A stretch of DNA of 64,000 nucleotides from Lachnospiraceae bacterium (GTDB taxonomy: Bacteria > Bacillota > Clostridia > Lachnospirales > Lachnospiraceae): contig JAMPGL010000014.1 of assembly GCA_023663945.1 (NCBI GenBank), positions 1 to 64,000 on the forward strand, written 5' to 3'. Positions 7,782-16,156 of this stretch are shown piece by piece (the first letter of the stretch is position 1; each line of letters opens with the position of its first letter). The notes under the pieces are model-generated. The model was not told the DNA's origin. It ran no database searches and worked only from the letters and a program-made list of their open reading frames with translations. A program made the position numbers and the translations under genes.

Positions 7782-9359
7782 TCAGTTCAGATACTTAAGC
7801 GGGTTCACCTGTGAACCGTTGATCAGAATCTCAAAGTGCAGGTGCGGTCCCGTGCTGACACCGGTATTTCCGCTGAGAGCGATCTTTTGTCCCTGAGTCA
7901 CCGTCTGACCTGCGGATACCAGCACCTTGCTTAAATGCCCATATCTGGTCTGCCGTCCATCCGGATGGTTAATATAAACCACATATCCGTAACCGCTGCC
8001 CCAGCCTGCTTTTGCCACCGTACCGCCGCAGGATGCAACAACCGTTGTCCCGGTGGGCGTTGCCCAGTCTATTCCCTTGTGATAGGTGCTTGCGCCCTTG
8101 GTCGGCCTGCTTCTCCGCCCAAAGCCGGAAGACTGGCGTCCGCCTGAGATTGGCTTAATATAGGTAGGCGGAATCTTAGTTCCCCTCTCCACAATCTTAG
8201 CTACCGCTTCATAAGTGACCTCTTCCTTGATAATCTCCCGCTCCACTTCCTTGTCATTCTCAAAAGTGGAGAGCGCAATGACTCTTCTGTGCCCTGCCGA
8301 CGGCTCCTGTCTGGTTACTCTGTCCGTGGTGTACCAGTCATCATTGTCAATATAAATGACTTCCGCCTCATAATCCTCCTCGTAATAAGCTTCCTCCTGA
8401 CGGATGACCGCCAGCTTCGGCTCCGGCACGGTGATAATCAGCTCATCCCCCACCCGGATCATGGAAGTCTCATCTTCCAGAGAATCGTTCATCTCAATCA
8501 GCCTGTCCATGGGAATATTCGTCTTGATGGCAATCTCAGAGAGCGTGTCGCCGGATACCACCTCGTACACGTCATTCTTTTCTTCATCCTGCGTCACTTC
8601 CCGGATAGCGTCCTCCACGCTCATCAGCTCCGCTTCATCCAGATAAGCTTCCACCACTTCAATCTTATCCCCATATTCCATGGAAATCAGACCCAGGTCG
8701 TAGTCCTCAAAATCCTTTTCTCCCGTAGGCTCCACCTCTTCGAACATCTGCGTCAGATCCGCGTGGATTCCCGCCTCCATGCTGATGGTCTCCTGCTCCC
8801 CAATGCGGATTTCATCCTTTGTCACCGTATGGGCAGAAAGCACGGTCAGTTCCCGCGCCGGGTCCGGCAGAAGCTCCACCCGGTAATCTCCCGTACTGTC
8901 ATACTTATCCAGCGCCGCCTGCAAAAGGGTCATTACCTCCGTCTTATCGCTCAGATTGACCATATATTCATTAATCTTGACCACATAAGACCTGTGGAGG
9001 GTTTCTTCCACATCATTAGAGAGCACCTCCGTCATATGGTCGATCACCAGCTCCGGGGCGTCTACCTGTCCATATAAGACCTCCCTGCCCTCCGTGACAA
9101 GCTCAGCCTCCACAAAAACAAGCTCTTCGCTTCTGCCTGCCACCCGGCGCCTTGCCTCCAGCACATAGTCCTCCGCTTCCTCCGGGCTGCTGACCATTCC
9201 CACTTCCACATTGTTCAAAAAGACCTTGAACATATTATTACCCGTTTTTTCAAAGGTTACGAATGTAGGCAGAAAAAAGATACTGACAATTACTGCCAGT
9301 ATTGCAATTTTTAGTTTTATGATGTTTAATCTTTTATAATAGCAAGTAATAAATTTCAT
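7782..9359 (-). CDS. Cell-wall hydrolase with LysM, G5 and M23 domains
   Basis: This 525-residue protein is exported by an N-terminal hydrophobic segment (about residues 13-34, IIKLKIAILAVIVSIFFLP), which probably stays as an anchor because no clear cleavage site is seen. After about 230 residues of variable stalk come a LysM domain (265-311, starting YEVVSGDTLSEIA), a G5-like domain (about 320-395, ending ERGTKIPP) and a C-terminal M23 domain. The zinc ligands are intact: HKGID (H427, D431), YGHL (H475) and HLHFE (H506, H508). Such enzymes cut peptide cross-links in peptidoglycan during growth or cell separation. It has its own promoter at 9423-9451. Confidence 0.92.
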   Translation of the reverse strand: MKFITCYYKRLNIIKLKIAILAVIVSIFFLPTFVTFEKTGNNMFKVFLNNVEVGMVSSPEEAEDYVLEARRRVAGRSEELVFVEAELVTEGREVLYGQVDAPELVIDHMTEVLSNDVEETLHRSYVVKINEYMVNLSDKTEVMTLLQAALDKYDSTGDYRVELLPDPARELTVLSAHTVTKDEIRIGEQETISMEAGIHADLTQMFEEVEPTGEKDFEDYDLGLISMEYGDKIEVVEAYLDEAELMSVEDAIREVTQDEEKNDVYEVVSGDTLSEIAIKTNIPMDRLIEMNDSLEDETSMIRVGDELIITVPEPKLAVIRQEEAYYEEDYEAEVIYIDNDDWYTTDRVTRQEPSAGHRRVIALSTFENDKEVEREIIKEEVTYEAVAKIVERGTKIPPTYIKPISGGRQSSGFGRRSRPTKGASTYHKGIDWATPTGTTVVASCGGTVAKAGWGSGYGYVVYINHPDGRQTRYGHLSKVLVSAGQTVTQGQKIALSGNTGVSTGPHLHFEILINGSQVNPLKYLN

Positions 9360-9422
9360 TTATATCAATAACTCCGCTGTATTTTTGTTATTTCTTATTT
9401 GTAACATTTTTGTAACAGATTT

Positions 9423-9451
9423 ATTCTAACAGCAATTAATTTACTTGTAAA
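9423..9451 (-). promoter_or_regulatory. Promoter of the LysM/M23 hydrolase gene
   Basis: TTTACA (9446-9451) and TAGAAT (9423-9428) on the minus strand, with a 17-base spacer. It lies in the divergent region shared with the polymerase gene. Confidence 0.55.
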
Positions 9452-9504
9452 GGCAAAAAGAGCCGTCCTGGGCACTTTCTTGTATCAAGAGGAGGAAATT
9501 TCTG

Positions 9505-10854
9505 GTGGACGCCGTTATTTTTCATATTGACGTAAATTCTGCATATTTAAGCTGGAGCGCCTTAAAGCGTCTTGAAGAAGGCGATCCGGTAGATCTGCGC
9601 CTGATTCCCTCTATTGTGGGAGGCGATATGCAAAAACGCCACGGCGTTGTGCTTGCCAAATCCATTCCCGCCAAAAAGTACGGCATTGTCACCGGGGAGC
9701 CCATTGTCAACGCCTTCCGCAAATGCCCCTCTCTGGTATCCGTAAAGCCTGACCACACTCTCTACCACAAGAAAAGCCGGGAGCTGATGGAATTTCTTTC
9801 CTCCATCTGCCCGGAAATCGAACAGCTCAGCGTAGACGAATGCTTTATGGATTTTACCCCTATCCGGAAGCAGTTTGCGTCCCCTGTAGAAGCCGCCACG
9901 GAAATTAAAAACCGAATCCGGGACTCTTTTGGATTTACAGTCAATATCGGAATTTCCGATAAAAAAGTGCTTGCAAAAATGGCGTCCGACTTTCAAAAGC
10001 CGGATCGGGTGCATACTCTTTTTTCTTATGAAATACAGGAAAAAATGTGGCACCTTCCTGTTTCGTCCCTTTATATGTGCGGTAAATCCAGCGTTCAGAC
10101 TCTTCTCAATCTGGAAATCCGCACCATCGGCGACTTAGCACGGACGGATAAGCAGATTCTCTATTCCCATTTAAAAAGCCACGGCATCCTTCTATGGGAA
10201 TACGCCAACGGCATTGATGATTCCTCCGTCTGCTCTGCGCCCTCCGAAGCAAAAGGAATCGGAAATTCCACCACCCTTCCCAAAGACGTAACTGACCGCG
10301 AAGAGGCAGCGCGGTGTCTGTTGCTCCTCTCCGACAGCGTGGCAAAGCGTCTGCGCGATGCCGGACAGCTTGCAGGGATGGTCAGTGTGGAAATTAAATA
10401 CGCTAATTTCCGAAGCGTATCCCACCAGATGATTCTGCCCTCCCCCTCCAACACCTCCGGGATCATTTATCAGACAGCCTGCCGTCTGTTTGACGAGCTG
10501 TGGAACCTAGAACCCATCCGCCTGCTGGGAATACGCAGTTCTAAGCTCTCAGACCTGTCCCAGCCGGTACAGCTCTCTCTTTTTGACCTTCCTCTGGAGA
10601 GCTTTGCCCCTTTCGATGCGCCAAGCGCCTCCAAAGAGCCTCTCCCCGGTGCCGCTTCCCGCGATCACGCGATAAATCCGTCAAAAAATTCCTCTTCCCA
10701 CGGGCACATGGTAAATCCATCAAAAAGCAGCCTCCCCTCTCCCTCGCGGGAAAAGCTGGCCGCCTTAGATAAAACACTGGATCAGATCCGCAAAAAATAC
10801 GGAGAAGATTCCGTTGTCCGGGGAAGCTTTCTCTCCGACCGGCAAAAGGAATAA
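9505..10854 (+). CDS. dinB: Y-family DNA polymerase (Pol IV-like)
   Basis: This 449-residue translesion polymerase is translated from a GTG with AGGAGG nine bases upstream. The first catalytic aspartate is D9 (IFHIDVNSAYLSW) and the second acidic pair is in LSVDECFMDFT (D111, E112). The helix-hairpin-helix region, the little-finger domain and a C-terminal beta-clamp-like motif (QLSLFD, near residue 355) follow. The tail from about residue 370 contains a low-complexity stretch with a repeated unit (DHAINPSKNSS / GHMVNPSKSS) before a conserved end (LDKTLDQIRKKYGEDSVVRG). The extended, partly repetitive tail is longer than in E. coli DinB (351 residues). I see no LexA box upstream. Confidence 0.9.
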   Translation: MDAVIFHIDVNSAYLSWSALKRLEEGDPVDLRLIPSIVGGDMQKRHGVVLAKSIPAKKYGIVTGEPIVNAFRKCPSLVSVKPDHTLYHKKSRELMEFLSSICPEIEQLSVDECFMDFTPIRKQFASPVEAATEIKNRIRDSFGFTVNIGISDKKVLAKMASDFQKPDRVHTLFSYEIQEKMWHLPVSSLYMCGKSSVQTLLNLEIRTIGDLARTDKQILYSHLKSHGILLWEYANGIDDSSVCSAPSEAKGIGNSTTLPKDVTDREEAARCLLLLSDSVAKRLRDAGQLAGMVSVEIKYANFRSVSHQMILPSPSNTSGIIYQTACRLFDELWNLEPIRLLGIRSSKLSDLSQPVQLSLFDLPLESFAPFDAPSASKEPLPGAASRDHAINPSKNSSSHGHMVNPSKSSLPSPSREKLAALDKTLDQIRKKYGEDSVVRGSFLSDRQKE

Positions 10855-10862
10855 CGAATCTG

Positions 10863-11444
10863 CTATTTCCGTGATTTGGAACTATTCTTTTTAACGCTGT
10901 AACCAAATGTTCCCAGCCTTTCTCCCAAAAGGTAATATCCCCCATGGGAATAGGCAATCGGTTCTGCCCGATCCAGCAGGAAGCGTCCCTTCTCATCCAT
11001 GAACGCTTCATCCGCATGTACTGCCAGCACCTCGGCAAGATACATGTCGTGAGTGCCCAGACGCATGGTTTCCTTTACCCGGCATTCCAAATTGACCGGG
11101 CTTTCGGCAAGAAGCGGCGCTTTCACCTTTTCCGCCGGGAGCAGATGAAGCCGCATGTCCTTAACCTTATCCGTATCCCTTCCGCTCTTTACTCCGCAGT
11201 AATCCACGGCAAAGACAAGCTTACGGGTAGTCAGATTAATCACAAACTCCTGCGTCTCTTCTATCATATGGTGGGAGTAACGCTCCGGACGGACAGATAT
11301 GGTCACCATCGGCGGATCACTGCACGCCGTTCCCGTCCACGCCACCGTAAAAATATTCGGCACGCCCTCTTTATCCGCTACCGTAATCAGCACTGCCGGT
11401 ACGGGATAAAGCATATTTCCGGGTTTCCAGCTTTGCTTGCTCAT
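10863..11444 (-). CDS. Flavin reductase family protein
   Basis: This 193-residue protein belongs to the flavin reductase-like (FMN-binding split barrel) family. Typical segments are NMLYPVPAVLITVADKEG, NIFTVAWTGTACSDPPMVTISVRPERYSHHMI (residues about 31-63) and EFVINLTTRKL. Members bind FMN and reduce flavins or act in anaerobic redox reactions; the substrate cannot be deduced. It is convergent with dinB, with eight bases between them. It follows the coiled-coil gene by 12 bases on the same strand, so the two may be cotranscribed. Confidence 0.88.
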   Translation of the reverse strand: MSKQSWKPGNMLYPVPAVLITVADKEGVPNIFTVAWTGTACSDPPMVTISVRPERYSHHMIEETQEFVINLTTRKLVFAVDYCGVKSGRDTDKVKDMRLHLLPAEKVKAPLLAESPVNLECRVKETMRLGTHDMYLAEVLAVHADEAFMDEKGRFLLDRAEPIAYSHGGYYLLGERLGTFGYSVKKNSSKSRK

Positions 11445-11456
11445 ACTGCCTCCGTA

Positions 11457-12107
11457 TTAAAAAAGATTCAAAATTCTGGCAATCGTGATCGCCAGATTGG
11501 CAATGCTGATGATCATAGTGATAATCATAAAAGGAAGCAGGACTCCGCCTTTGCTGGACGCCCTGTCAAACTCATCCTTAAGCTCTGACGTCTGCTTTTC
11601 CAATTCCTCCTGCACAGCCGCGTGCACGTTGCGGTATACCCTGACATTGTCTGTGTGCAGAAAGTCTTCCAGATTCTTAAATAATTCTTCCTGCTTCTCC
11701 TGAAGACCCGACATGTTCTCCGTGACCTTGTCAAGCTGGTCAGAGCTCTCCTTGATCTCAGCGATTTTGGCAAGGCTCTCGTTCAGGGTCTGGTTAATGC
11801 CCGCGATAGAGACGTCAGACGTCTCCTTGATTTTGGATACCGATACTGCCTCCACTTCTCCCACAGTCTGTCCAAGTTTCTCGTTTGCTTTATCCGCCAG
11901 AACTTGTACCTCCTGCGCGCTTTCGATATTTTTCAGGTTCAGCTTCCGCATCTCCTGAAGACAGTCGTCGTATTTCTCCATCTGCTGTTTGAAGACTGTT
12001 AACTGTTTTTCGAGACTCTCCAATTCCGCCGCATCCGCAGCGGCATTTGCCTGAATAATCTCCTGTGAATTTAATTTTTGTGCAATCTTATCCATAACGT
12101 TGTCCAT
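11457..12107 (-). CDS. Coiled-coil membrane-anchored protein, unknown function
   Basis: I do not recognise the family. The 216-residue product is almost entirely helical, with heptad-like spacing from about residue 20 to 185 (ESLEKQLTVFKQQMEKY, VTENMSGLQEKQEELFKNLE). A single C-terminal membrane helix (about 192-214, LPFMIITMIISIANLAITIA) would leave the coiled coil in the cytoplasm. Parts resemble the signalling helices of methyl-accepting proteins (SIAGINQTLNESLAKIAEIKESSDQL), but there is no HAMP or MCP hairpin. It is upstream of the flavin reductase gene on the same strand. It might tether something to the membrane or be structural. Confidence 0.75.
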   Translation of the reverse strand: MDNVMDKIAQKLNSQEIIQANAAADAAELESLEKQLTVFKQQMEKYDDCLQEMRKLNLKNIESAQEVQVLADKANEKLGQTVGEVEAVSVSKIKETSDVSIAGINQTLNESLAKIAEIKESSDQLDKVTENMSGLQEKQEELFKNLEDFLHTDNVRVYRNVHAAVQEELEKQTSELKDEFDRASSKGGVLLPFMIITMIISIANLAITIARILNLF

Positions 12108-12469
12108 TTCCAGTAACCATGCCTTTCTTAAATTCTACAATTGCGCACCTAAATGTATTTTAACATTTTTATCGTCAATTTACAACAAACTCTGCGTCAA
12201 AGTGTGTTTTTCTCCGTTCTTTTATGTTTTTTGTGCATTTTGCACAGTTTTTTGCCCCTTTATTTTACATCGTTGTAATAATTAACGATAATTTCATTTC
12301 GTGTTCATAGTTTGTTCATATTTATGCGGTATATTATATTTAAATCAAACAGCATTAATGTAATGTTTTCATTACACGCATAGATAAATTTTTTCATAAT
12401 AGCCCAGGCGCAGAAATGTGTCTGGGCACTCCTCACGTTTGGGGAAATTTTAATGGCACTGCTCGCAAA

Positions 12470-12598
12470 AGTCAAATACCCCGTAGCAAGCTGACGGGGC
12501 ATCAAACTTGTAACGCAGCAAGCTGCGGGGTATTAGACCCTCGCGGCAGTCGCCAAGGTCATGCAAGCATGACTTTGACTCGTTGCTCGCGGGAATAA
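12470..12598 (+). repeat. Interspersed hairpin repeat, copy 3, with two extra hairpins
   Basis: The copy at 12546-12598 is nearly identical to copy 1. Upstream of it are CCCCGT-AGCAAGCTG-ACGGGG and GCAG-CAAG-CTGC, each with the same GCAAGC core in a different stem. All three hairpins therefore keep the loop and vary the stem in a paired way. Confidence 0.75.
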
Positions 12599-12599
12599 A

Positions 12600-12637
12600 G
12601 GGCATCATGCAGGTTTACCCGCAATGATGCCCTTTTT
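12600..12637. terminator. Hairpin terminator behind the alarmone synthetase gene
   Basis: GGGCATCATGC pairs with GCAATGATGCCC, followed by TTTTT on the plus strand and TTTATT on the minus strand. It lies about 50 bases beyond the stop of the minus-strand synthetase gene. Confidence 0.7.
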
Positions 12638-12684
12638 ATTCTTTAGCAGCTTGTAAGCTGTTGCTTATAGTTATTGCTTACTTA

Positions 12685-13329
12685 TCAATACCCGCTGCGC
12701 TCACTGATTCCCAGCACTTCCTCATTCAGCGACAGCATCTTTGCATCCAGCTCCGAAACCATCCTTGCACAGTCAATCAGTTCATTCTTGATATACGCCG
12801 GCGCATTTCCCTCAAATTTGTAATGAATCTTGTGCTCTAAGCTCGCCCAAAAATCCATAGCAACCGTGCGGATTTGAATCTCCACCTTGGTGTCAACAAT
12901 CCGGTCGGACAGATACACCGGAACCGACACCAGCATATGATAACTCTTATATCCGCTGGACTTGGGCTGCACAATATAGTCCTTGACAGAAATCACCTTA
13001 ATGTCGCTCTGATTGCGGATCATCTCCGCAATCCGGTAAATATCCGAAGTGAAGGAACAGATGACCCGGATGCCTGCAATATCATTTACATGCTCAATCA
13101 TGTTCTGAATCGTAGACTCGTATCCGTGCTTCTTAAGCTTCTTGACAATGCTCTCCGACGTCTTTATTCTGGACTTGATATGCTCAATGGGATTATACCT
13201 GTGCACGTGTTGAAATTCATCATTTAATATTTCCAGTTTAATATAAATCTGCTTCAATGCAGAATTGTAAATCAGAATAACCTCTTTCCAGCTGTCAACA
13301 TCGCTGTCCCGTTCAACTCTTAACTCCAT
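12685..13329 (-). CDS. Small alarmone synthetase (RelA/SpoT synthetase domain only)
   Basis: This 214-residue protein contains only the (p)ppGpp synthetase domain, as in RelQ/RelP (YjbM/YwaC) enzymes, which transfer pyrophosphate from ATP to GDP or GTP. Motifs are DIAGIRVICSFTSDIYRIAE, the G-loop-like KDYIVQPKSSGYKSYHMLV (near residue 120), VEIQIRTVAMDFWASLEHKI and the C-terminal regulatory helix. There is no HD hydrolase, TGS or ACT domain. The start at 13329 is preceded by AGGTGG, seven bases away; the longer frame adds unrelated residues. Expression is probably stress-linked, but no regulatory site is clear. Confidence 0.92.
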   Translation of the reverse strand: MELRVERDSDVDSWKEVILIYNSALKQIYIKLEILNDEFQHVHRYNPIEHIKSRIKTSESIVKKLKKHGYESTIQNMIEHVNDIAGIRVICSFTSDIYRIAEMIRNQSDIKVISVKDYIVQPKSSGYKSYHMLVSVPVYLSDRIVDTKVEIQIRTVAMDFWASLEHKIHYKFEGNAPAYIKNELIDCARMVSELDAKMLSLNEEVLGISERSGY

Positions 13330-13490
13330 AAAGCTACCACCTTGCTTATGTATTCTTCTGACATGCCGCAAACTGCACGTGTGCCGTATGATAAACGGCA
13401 CAGCAAATGTCGTTGACCATACATGTTTATTTTAGCATACTTTTGAATATTAATGCATCCTTTTCCTAATATTTAATTGTTTTTTAATGA

Positions 13491-13519
13491 TTGAGAAACG
13501 CTTATCTCTCTGCTATAAT
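13491..13519 (+). promoter_or_regulatory. Promoter of the small acidic protein gene
   Basis: TTGAGA (13491-13496) and TATAAT (13514-13519) with a 17-base spacer, 33 bases before the start codon. Confidence 0.75.
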
Positions 13520-13552
13520 AACAGGCAGAAAAACTTGACGGAGAAATTCACT

Positions 13553-13819
13553 ATGTTTCGACTATGGGCAAAAATTTTTAAAGATAATCATCTGCTGAAA
13601 GACACCGTAATCTGCGACGACAGCGATGACACGCGGACACACAAAATCTTTCACGCTTTAGATGAGATTTGCTATCAGTTTGACCTGGGCAAGCCAATTT
13701 GGCTTGACGCTACGGTGACGGAATTTAAACGCCACGCCAAAGCCCGGTTTTATCAGGATAACTTTATTGAAACGATTGAATTTGATTATCTGGAAATCCA
13801 CGTCATTGAAGAGGATTAA
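13553..13819 (+). CDS. Small conserved-looking protein of unknown function
   Basis: This 88-residue, mildly acidic cytosolic protein (MFRLWAKIFKDNHLLKDTVI) has no membrane segment. The middle (THKIFHALDEICYQFDLGKPIWLD) and the basic FKRHAKARFYQDNF precede an acidic C terminus. I believe similar short proteins occur widely in Lachnospiraceae but cannot name the family. The ATG at 13553 follows GACGGAG by about eight bases and is well placed behind a strong promoter; a terminator follows. It is therefore a complete, monocistronic gene. Confidence 0.8.
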   Translation: MFRLWAKIFKDNHLLKDTVICDDSDDTRTHKIFHALDEICYQFDLGKPIWLDATVTEFKRHAKARFYQDNFIETIEFDYLEIHVIEED

Positions 13820-13841
13820 GACAAAGCGGATTTTTCAGCAG

Positions 13842-13880
13842 ACGGATTTTTAATGCCGCCAGCTGGAAATCCGTTTTTTT
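13842..13880 (+). terminator. Intrinsic terminator of the small acidic protein gene
   Basis: ACGGATTT pairs with AAATCCGT around a 15-base loop and is followed by seven T residues. Confidence 0.85.
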
Positions 13881-13912
13881 AATGTCAAAAAGGAACATGA
13901 CACGGGCTTTCC

Positions 13913-13943
13913 TGCATCCGGGACTGCAAGGCTGAACTGTTAC
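13913..13943 (+). repeat. Second copy of the repeat at 4980-5025 (one arm)
   Basis: GACTGCAAGGCTGAACTGTTAC matches the right arm of the palindrome at 4980-5025, with the preceding bases rearranged (TGCATCCGG versus GTCCCGGA). Confidence 0.55.
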
Positions 13944-13971
13944 CACTGCCGTTTCTTTTGCATAAAAATAT

Positions 13972-14000
13972 TTGACTTTCGCAATAATAAGTGATAGTAT
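13972..14000 (+). promoter_or_regulatory. Promoter of the hemolysin III family gene
   Basis: TTGACT (13972-13977) and TAGTAT (13995-14000) with a 17-base spacer. Confidence 0.6.
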
Positions 14001-14071
14001 CATATCATCTAACACGTAGTTTTCAAAACTACATGTTGCGTTTATAACGAAATTAAGTTTGGAGGATTATT

Positions 14072-14722
14072 ATGCAGATTACAATTCGTGAACCCGGAAG
14101 TGCAATTACTCACTTTATCGGAATGATGATGGCGGTATTTGCCGCTACGCCTTTATTGCTGAAATCAGCCCTTTCATCGGGAGGACGGAGCTTAACCGCC
14201 CTCAGCATTTTCTGCCTCAGTATGATTCTGCTCTACGGCGCCAGCACCGCGTACCATTCGCTGAACGTTACCGGTAAGGCTCTCCGCATCTTCCGAAAGC
14301 TGGATCATATGATGATTTTTATTTTGATTGCAGGCTCTTACACGCCGGTCTGCCTGATTGTTCTCGGCGGAAAATTGGGCTACACGCTTCTGGCTGTGGT
14401 GTGGGGCATTGCGCTCTTCGGCATGACCCTGAAAGCCTGCTGGATCACCTGTCCGAAATGGTTTTCCTCTGTCATTTACATCGCCATGGGCTGGGTGTGC
14501 GCATGGGTTTTCGGTCCCCTTTGGAACGTTCTGCCCCATGCCGCGTTCGGATGGCTCCTTGCAGGCGGAATTATTTATACCGTCGGCGGAGTTATTTACG
14601 CCCTCAAACTGCCTCTTTTTAATGCAAAGCATACCTTTTGGGGCTCTCACGAGATCTTCCACCTCTTTGTTATGGGCGGAAGCATCTGCCACTTTATATT
14701 TATGTATTTTTATGTTGCATAA
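14072..14722 (+). CDS. Hemolysin III / PAQR family membrane protein
   Basis: This 216-residue protein with about seven membrane helices has the conserved metal-site pattern of the YqfA/HlyIII (PAQR) family: an early REPGSAITHFIGM, STAYHSLN near residue 60, KLDHMMIFILIAGSYTP near residue 80, and the C-terminal SHEIFHLFVMGGSICHF with paired histidines. The family is linked to membrane lipid homeostasis and ceramidase-like hydrolysis; true haemolytic activity is rarely shown. GGAGG lies about seven bases before the ATG. The last four codons lie at the edge of a 20-bp tandem array that continues downstream. Confidence 0.92.
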   Translation: MQITIREPGSAITHFIGMMMAVFAATPLLLKSALSSGGRSLTALSIFCLSMILLYGASTAYHSLNVTGKALRIFRKLDHMMIFILIAGSYTPVCLIVLGGKLGYTLLAVVWGIALFGMTLKACWITCPKWFSSVIYIAMGWVCAWVFGPLWNVLPHAAFGWLLAGGIIYTVGGVIYALKLPLFNAKHTFWGSHEIFHLFVMGGSICHFIFMYFYVA

Positions 14723-14853
14723 ATGCATTTTTATGCCACATAAGTGTACTTCTATGCAACATAGTGTACTTCTATATCTCATTGTGCGCTTCTACGCCTC
14801 AATGTGTGCTTCTATGTCCCATAGTGTACTTCTATGTCCCATAATGTATTTCT
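14712..14853 (+). repeat. Seven-copy tandem array, 20-21 bp unit
   Basis: The consensus is close to ATGTCCCATAGTGTACTTCT. Units start at 14712, 14733, 14754, 14774, 14794, 14814 and 14834. The stop codon of the hemolysin III family gene (14720-14722) lies inside the first unit, so the array either grew out of the gene end or inserted there. Confidence 0.9.
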
Positions 14854-14865
14854 TGCCTCGTAACG

Positions 14866-14929
14866 AAAAAGGAGCTGGTTCTGCACCCAATGTCATTTAG
14901 TTAGGCATTGGCTGCACCGGCTCCTTTTT
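14866..14929. terminator. Bidirectional terminator between convergent genes
   Basis: AAAAAGGAGCTGGT, CTGCA and CCAATG pair with CATTGG, CTGCA and CCGGCTCCTTTTT, giving a long interrupted stem with U-tracts on both strands. It separates the hemolysin III family gene from galE. Confidence 0.85.
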
Positions 14930-14953
14930 AATTGCAATACTTTGTATCTGTAA

Positions 14954-15970
14954 TTAATCTTCGTATCCGTTGGGATTATTGCTCTGCCATCTCCAAGAGT
15001 CCGCGCACATATCTTTAATGCCGTACTGCGCCTCCCACCCCAGCTCAGCTTTCGCTTTCGCCGCATTGGAATAGCACGTCGCAATGTCTCCGGGACGCCT
15101 GTCCTTGATCACATAGGGAATCTTAACTCCGGTAGCCTCCTCAAAATTCTTGACAATGTCCAGAACGCTGTACCCTGTGCCTGTTCCTAAGTTGTAAATA
15201 CAAAGCCCCGCCTTCTCCTCGATCTTTTTCAAAGCCTTCACATGCCCTATCGCAAGGTCAACCACATGAATGTAATCCCTCACTCCCGTTCCATCCGGCG
15301 TGTCATAATCGTTGCCAAATACTCCCAGCTCCTTCAGCTTGCCCACTGCCACCTGCGTAATATACGGCATCAGATTATTTGGAATCCCATTAGGATTCTC
15401 ACCGATTGTCCCGCTCTTGTGCGCACCGATGGGGTTGAAATAGCGGAGCAGAATCACATTCCACTCGGGATCCGCCTTCTGCATATCCGTGAGAATCTGC
15501 TCCAGCATAGACTTAGTCCAGCCGTAAGGATTGGTGCACTGTCCCTTAGGGCACTCCTCCGTAATCGGAATGACAGCAGGGTCTCCATAGACCGTAGCGG
15601 AGGAGGAAAAGATAATATTCTTTACCCCGTGCCGACGCATCACATCCACCAGCGTCAATGTCCCTGCAATATTATTTTCATAATATTCCCACGGCTTCTG
15701 CACGGACTCTCCGACTGCCTTCAATCCTGCAAAGTGAATGCAGGAGTCAATATCTTCCTTATCAAAAATCTCCTCAAGCGCCTTCCGGTCCAAAATATCC
15801 GCCTTATAAAAGGTGACCGGCTTCCCGGTAATCGCTTCCACCCTCTTAAGACTCTTTTCACTGGAATTGCTTAAATTGTCCAAAACCACCACATCATATC
15901 CCGCATTCTGTAACTCAACCACCGTGTGGCTGCCGATATAACCCGCACCGCCTGTAACTAATATTGCCAT
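14954..15970 (-). CDS. galE: UDP-glucose 4-epimerase
   Basis: This 338-residue SDR enzyme interconverts UDP-glucose and UDP-galactose (possibly the GlcNAc/GalNAc forms) with bound NAD. The N terminus has the Rossmann motif [13 protein letters not shown]; the catalytic region has SSSATVYGD and the Y-x-x-x-K motif in [20 protein letters not shown] and [20 protein letters not shown] segments follow. Length is standard. It feeds galactose-containing surface polysaccharide, such as the locus at 24-44 kb, or galactose catabolism. It lies downstream of the UDPGP-type gene, on the same strand but with 186 bases between them. Confidence 0.97.
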   Translation of the reverse strand: MAILVTGGAGYIGSHTVVELQNAGYDVVVLDNLSNSSEKSLKRVEAITGKPVTFYKADILDRKALEEIFDKEDIDSCIHFAGLKAVGESVQKPWEYYENNIAGTLTLVDVMRRHGVKNIIFSSSATVYGDPAVIPITEECPKGQCTNPYGWTKSMLEQILTDMQKADPEWNVILLRYFNPIGAHKSGTIGENPNGIPNNLMPYITQVAVGKLKELGVFGNDYDTPDGTGVRDYIHVVDLAIGHVKALKKIEEKAGLCIYNLGTGTGYSVLDIVKNFEEATGVKIPYVIKDRRPGDIATCYSNAAKAKAELGWEAQYGIKDMCADSWRWQSNNPNGYED

Positions 15971-16156
15971 TTTGTTACCTCCGTTCCATTCTTAAAATGC
16001 TGTCCGACTTGTTTCCATATCCTGTATTTGTTTCTATTCTAACTGCAAGCCCGTAACTGCCACAAGATAAGAATGTTGCCAAGACCTGTCAAAATGTTAG
16101 AAGGTTCCGCCGGGCTCATGCGCTGCGGCCACAGCGGCGGGGCAATGATGCCGCAA

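Larger units (their letters stand above)
12108..12684. other. Non-coding region with stacked hairpin repeats
   Basis: About 580 bases without a gene. The AT-rich left half (12108-12400) should hold the promoter of the coiled-coil gene. A hairpin GCCCAG-N14-CTGGGC lies at 12402-12427. From 12470 to 12598 come three successive GCAAGC-looped hairpins, ending in the third hairpin-repeat copy, then a terminator at 12600-12637. Confidence 0.65.

Noticed and set aside
8289..9077. A 262-codon open frame opposite the LysM/M23 gene
   Set aside because: Histidine-rich antisense of a domain-complete protein, without a start signal.
9423..9504. SOS (LexA) box before the Y-family polymerase
   Set aside because: No GAAC-N4-GTTC-like palindrome is present in the 145-base divergent region.
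12108..12400. Possible tRNA or other RNA genes in the long gaps
   Set aside because: No cloverleaf with a TTCGA-type T-loop and CCA-proximal acceptor stem could be recognised here or in the other gaps; the hairpins belong to repeats or terminators.
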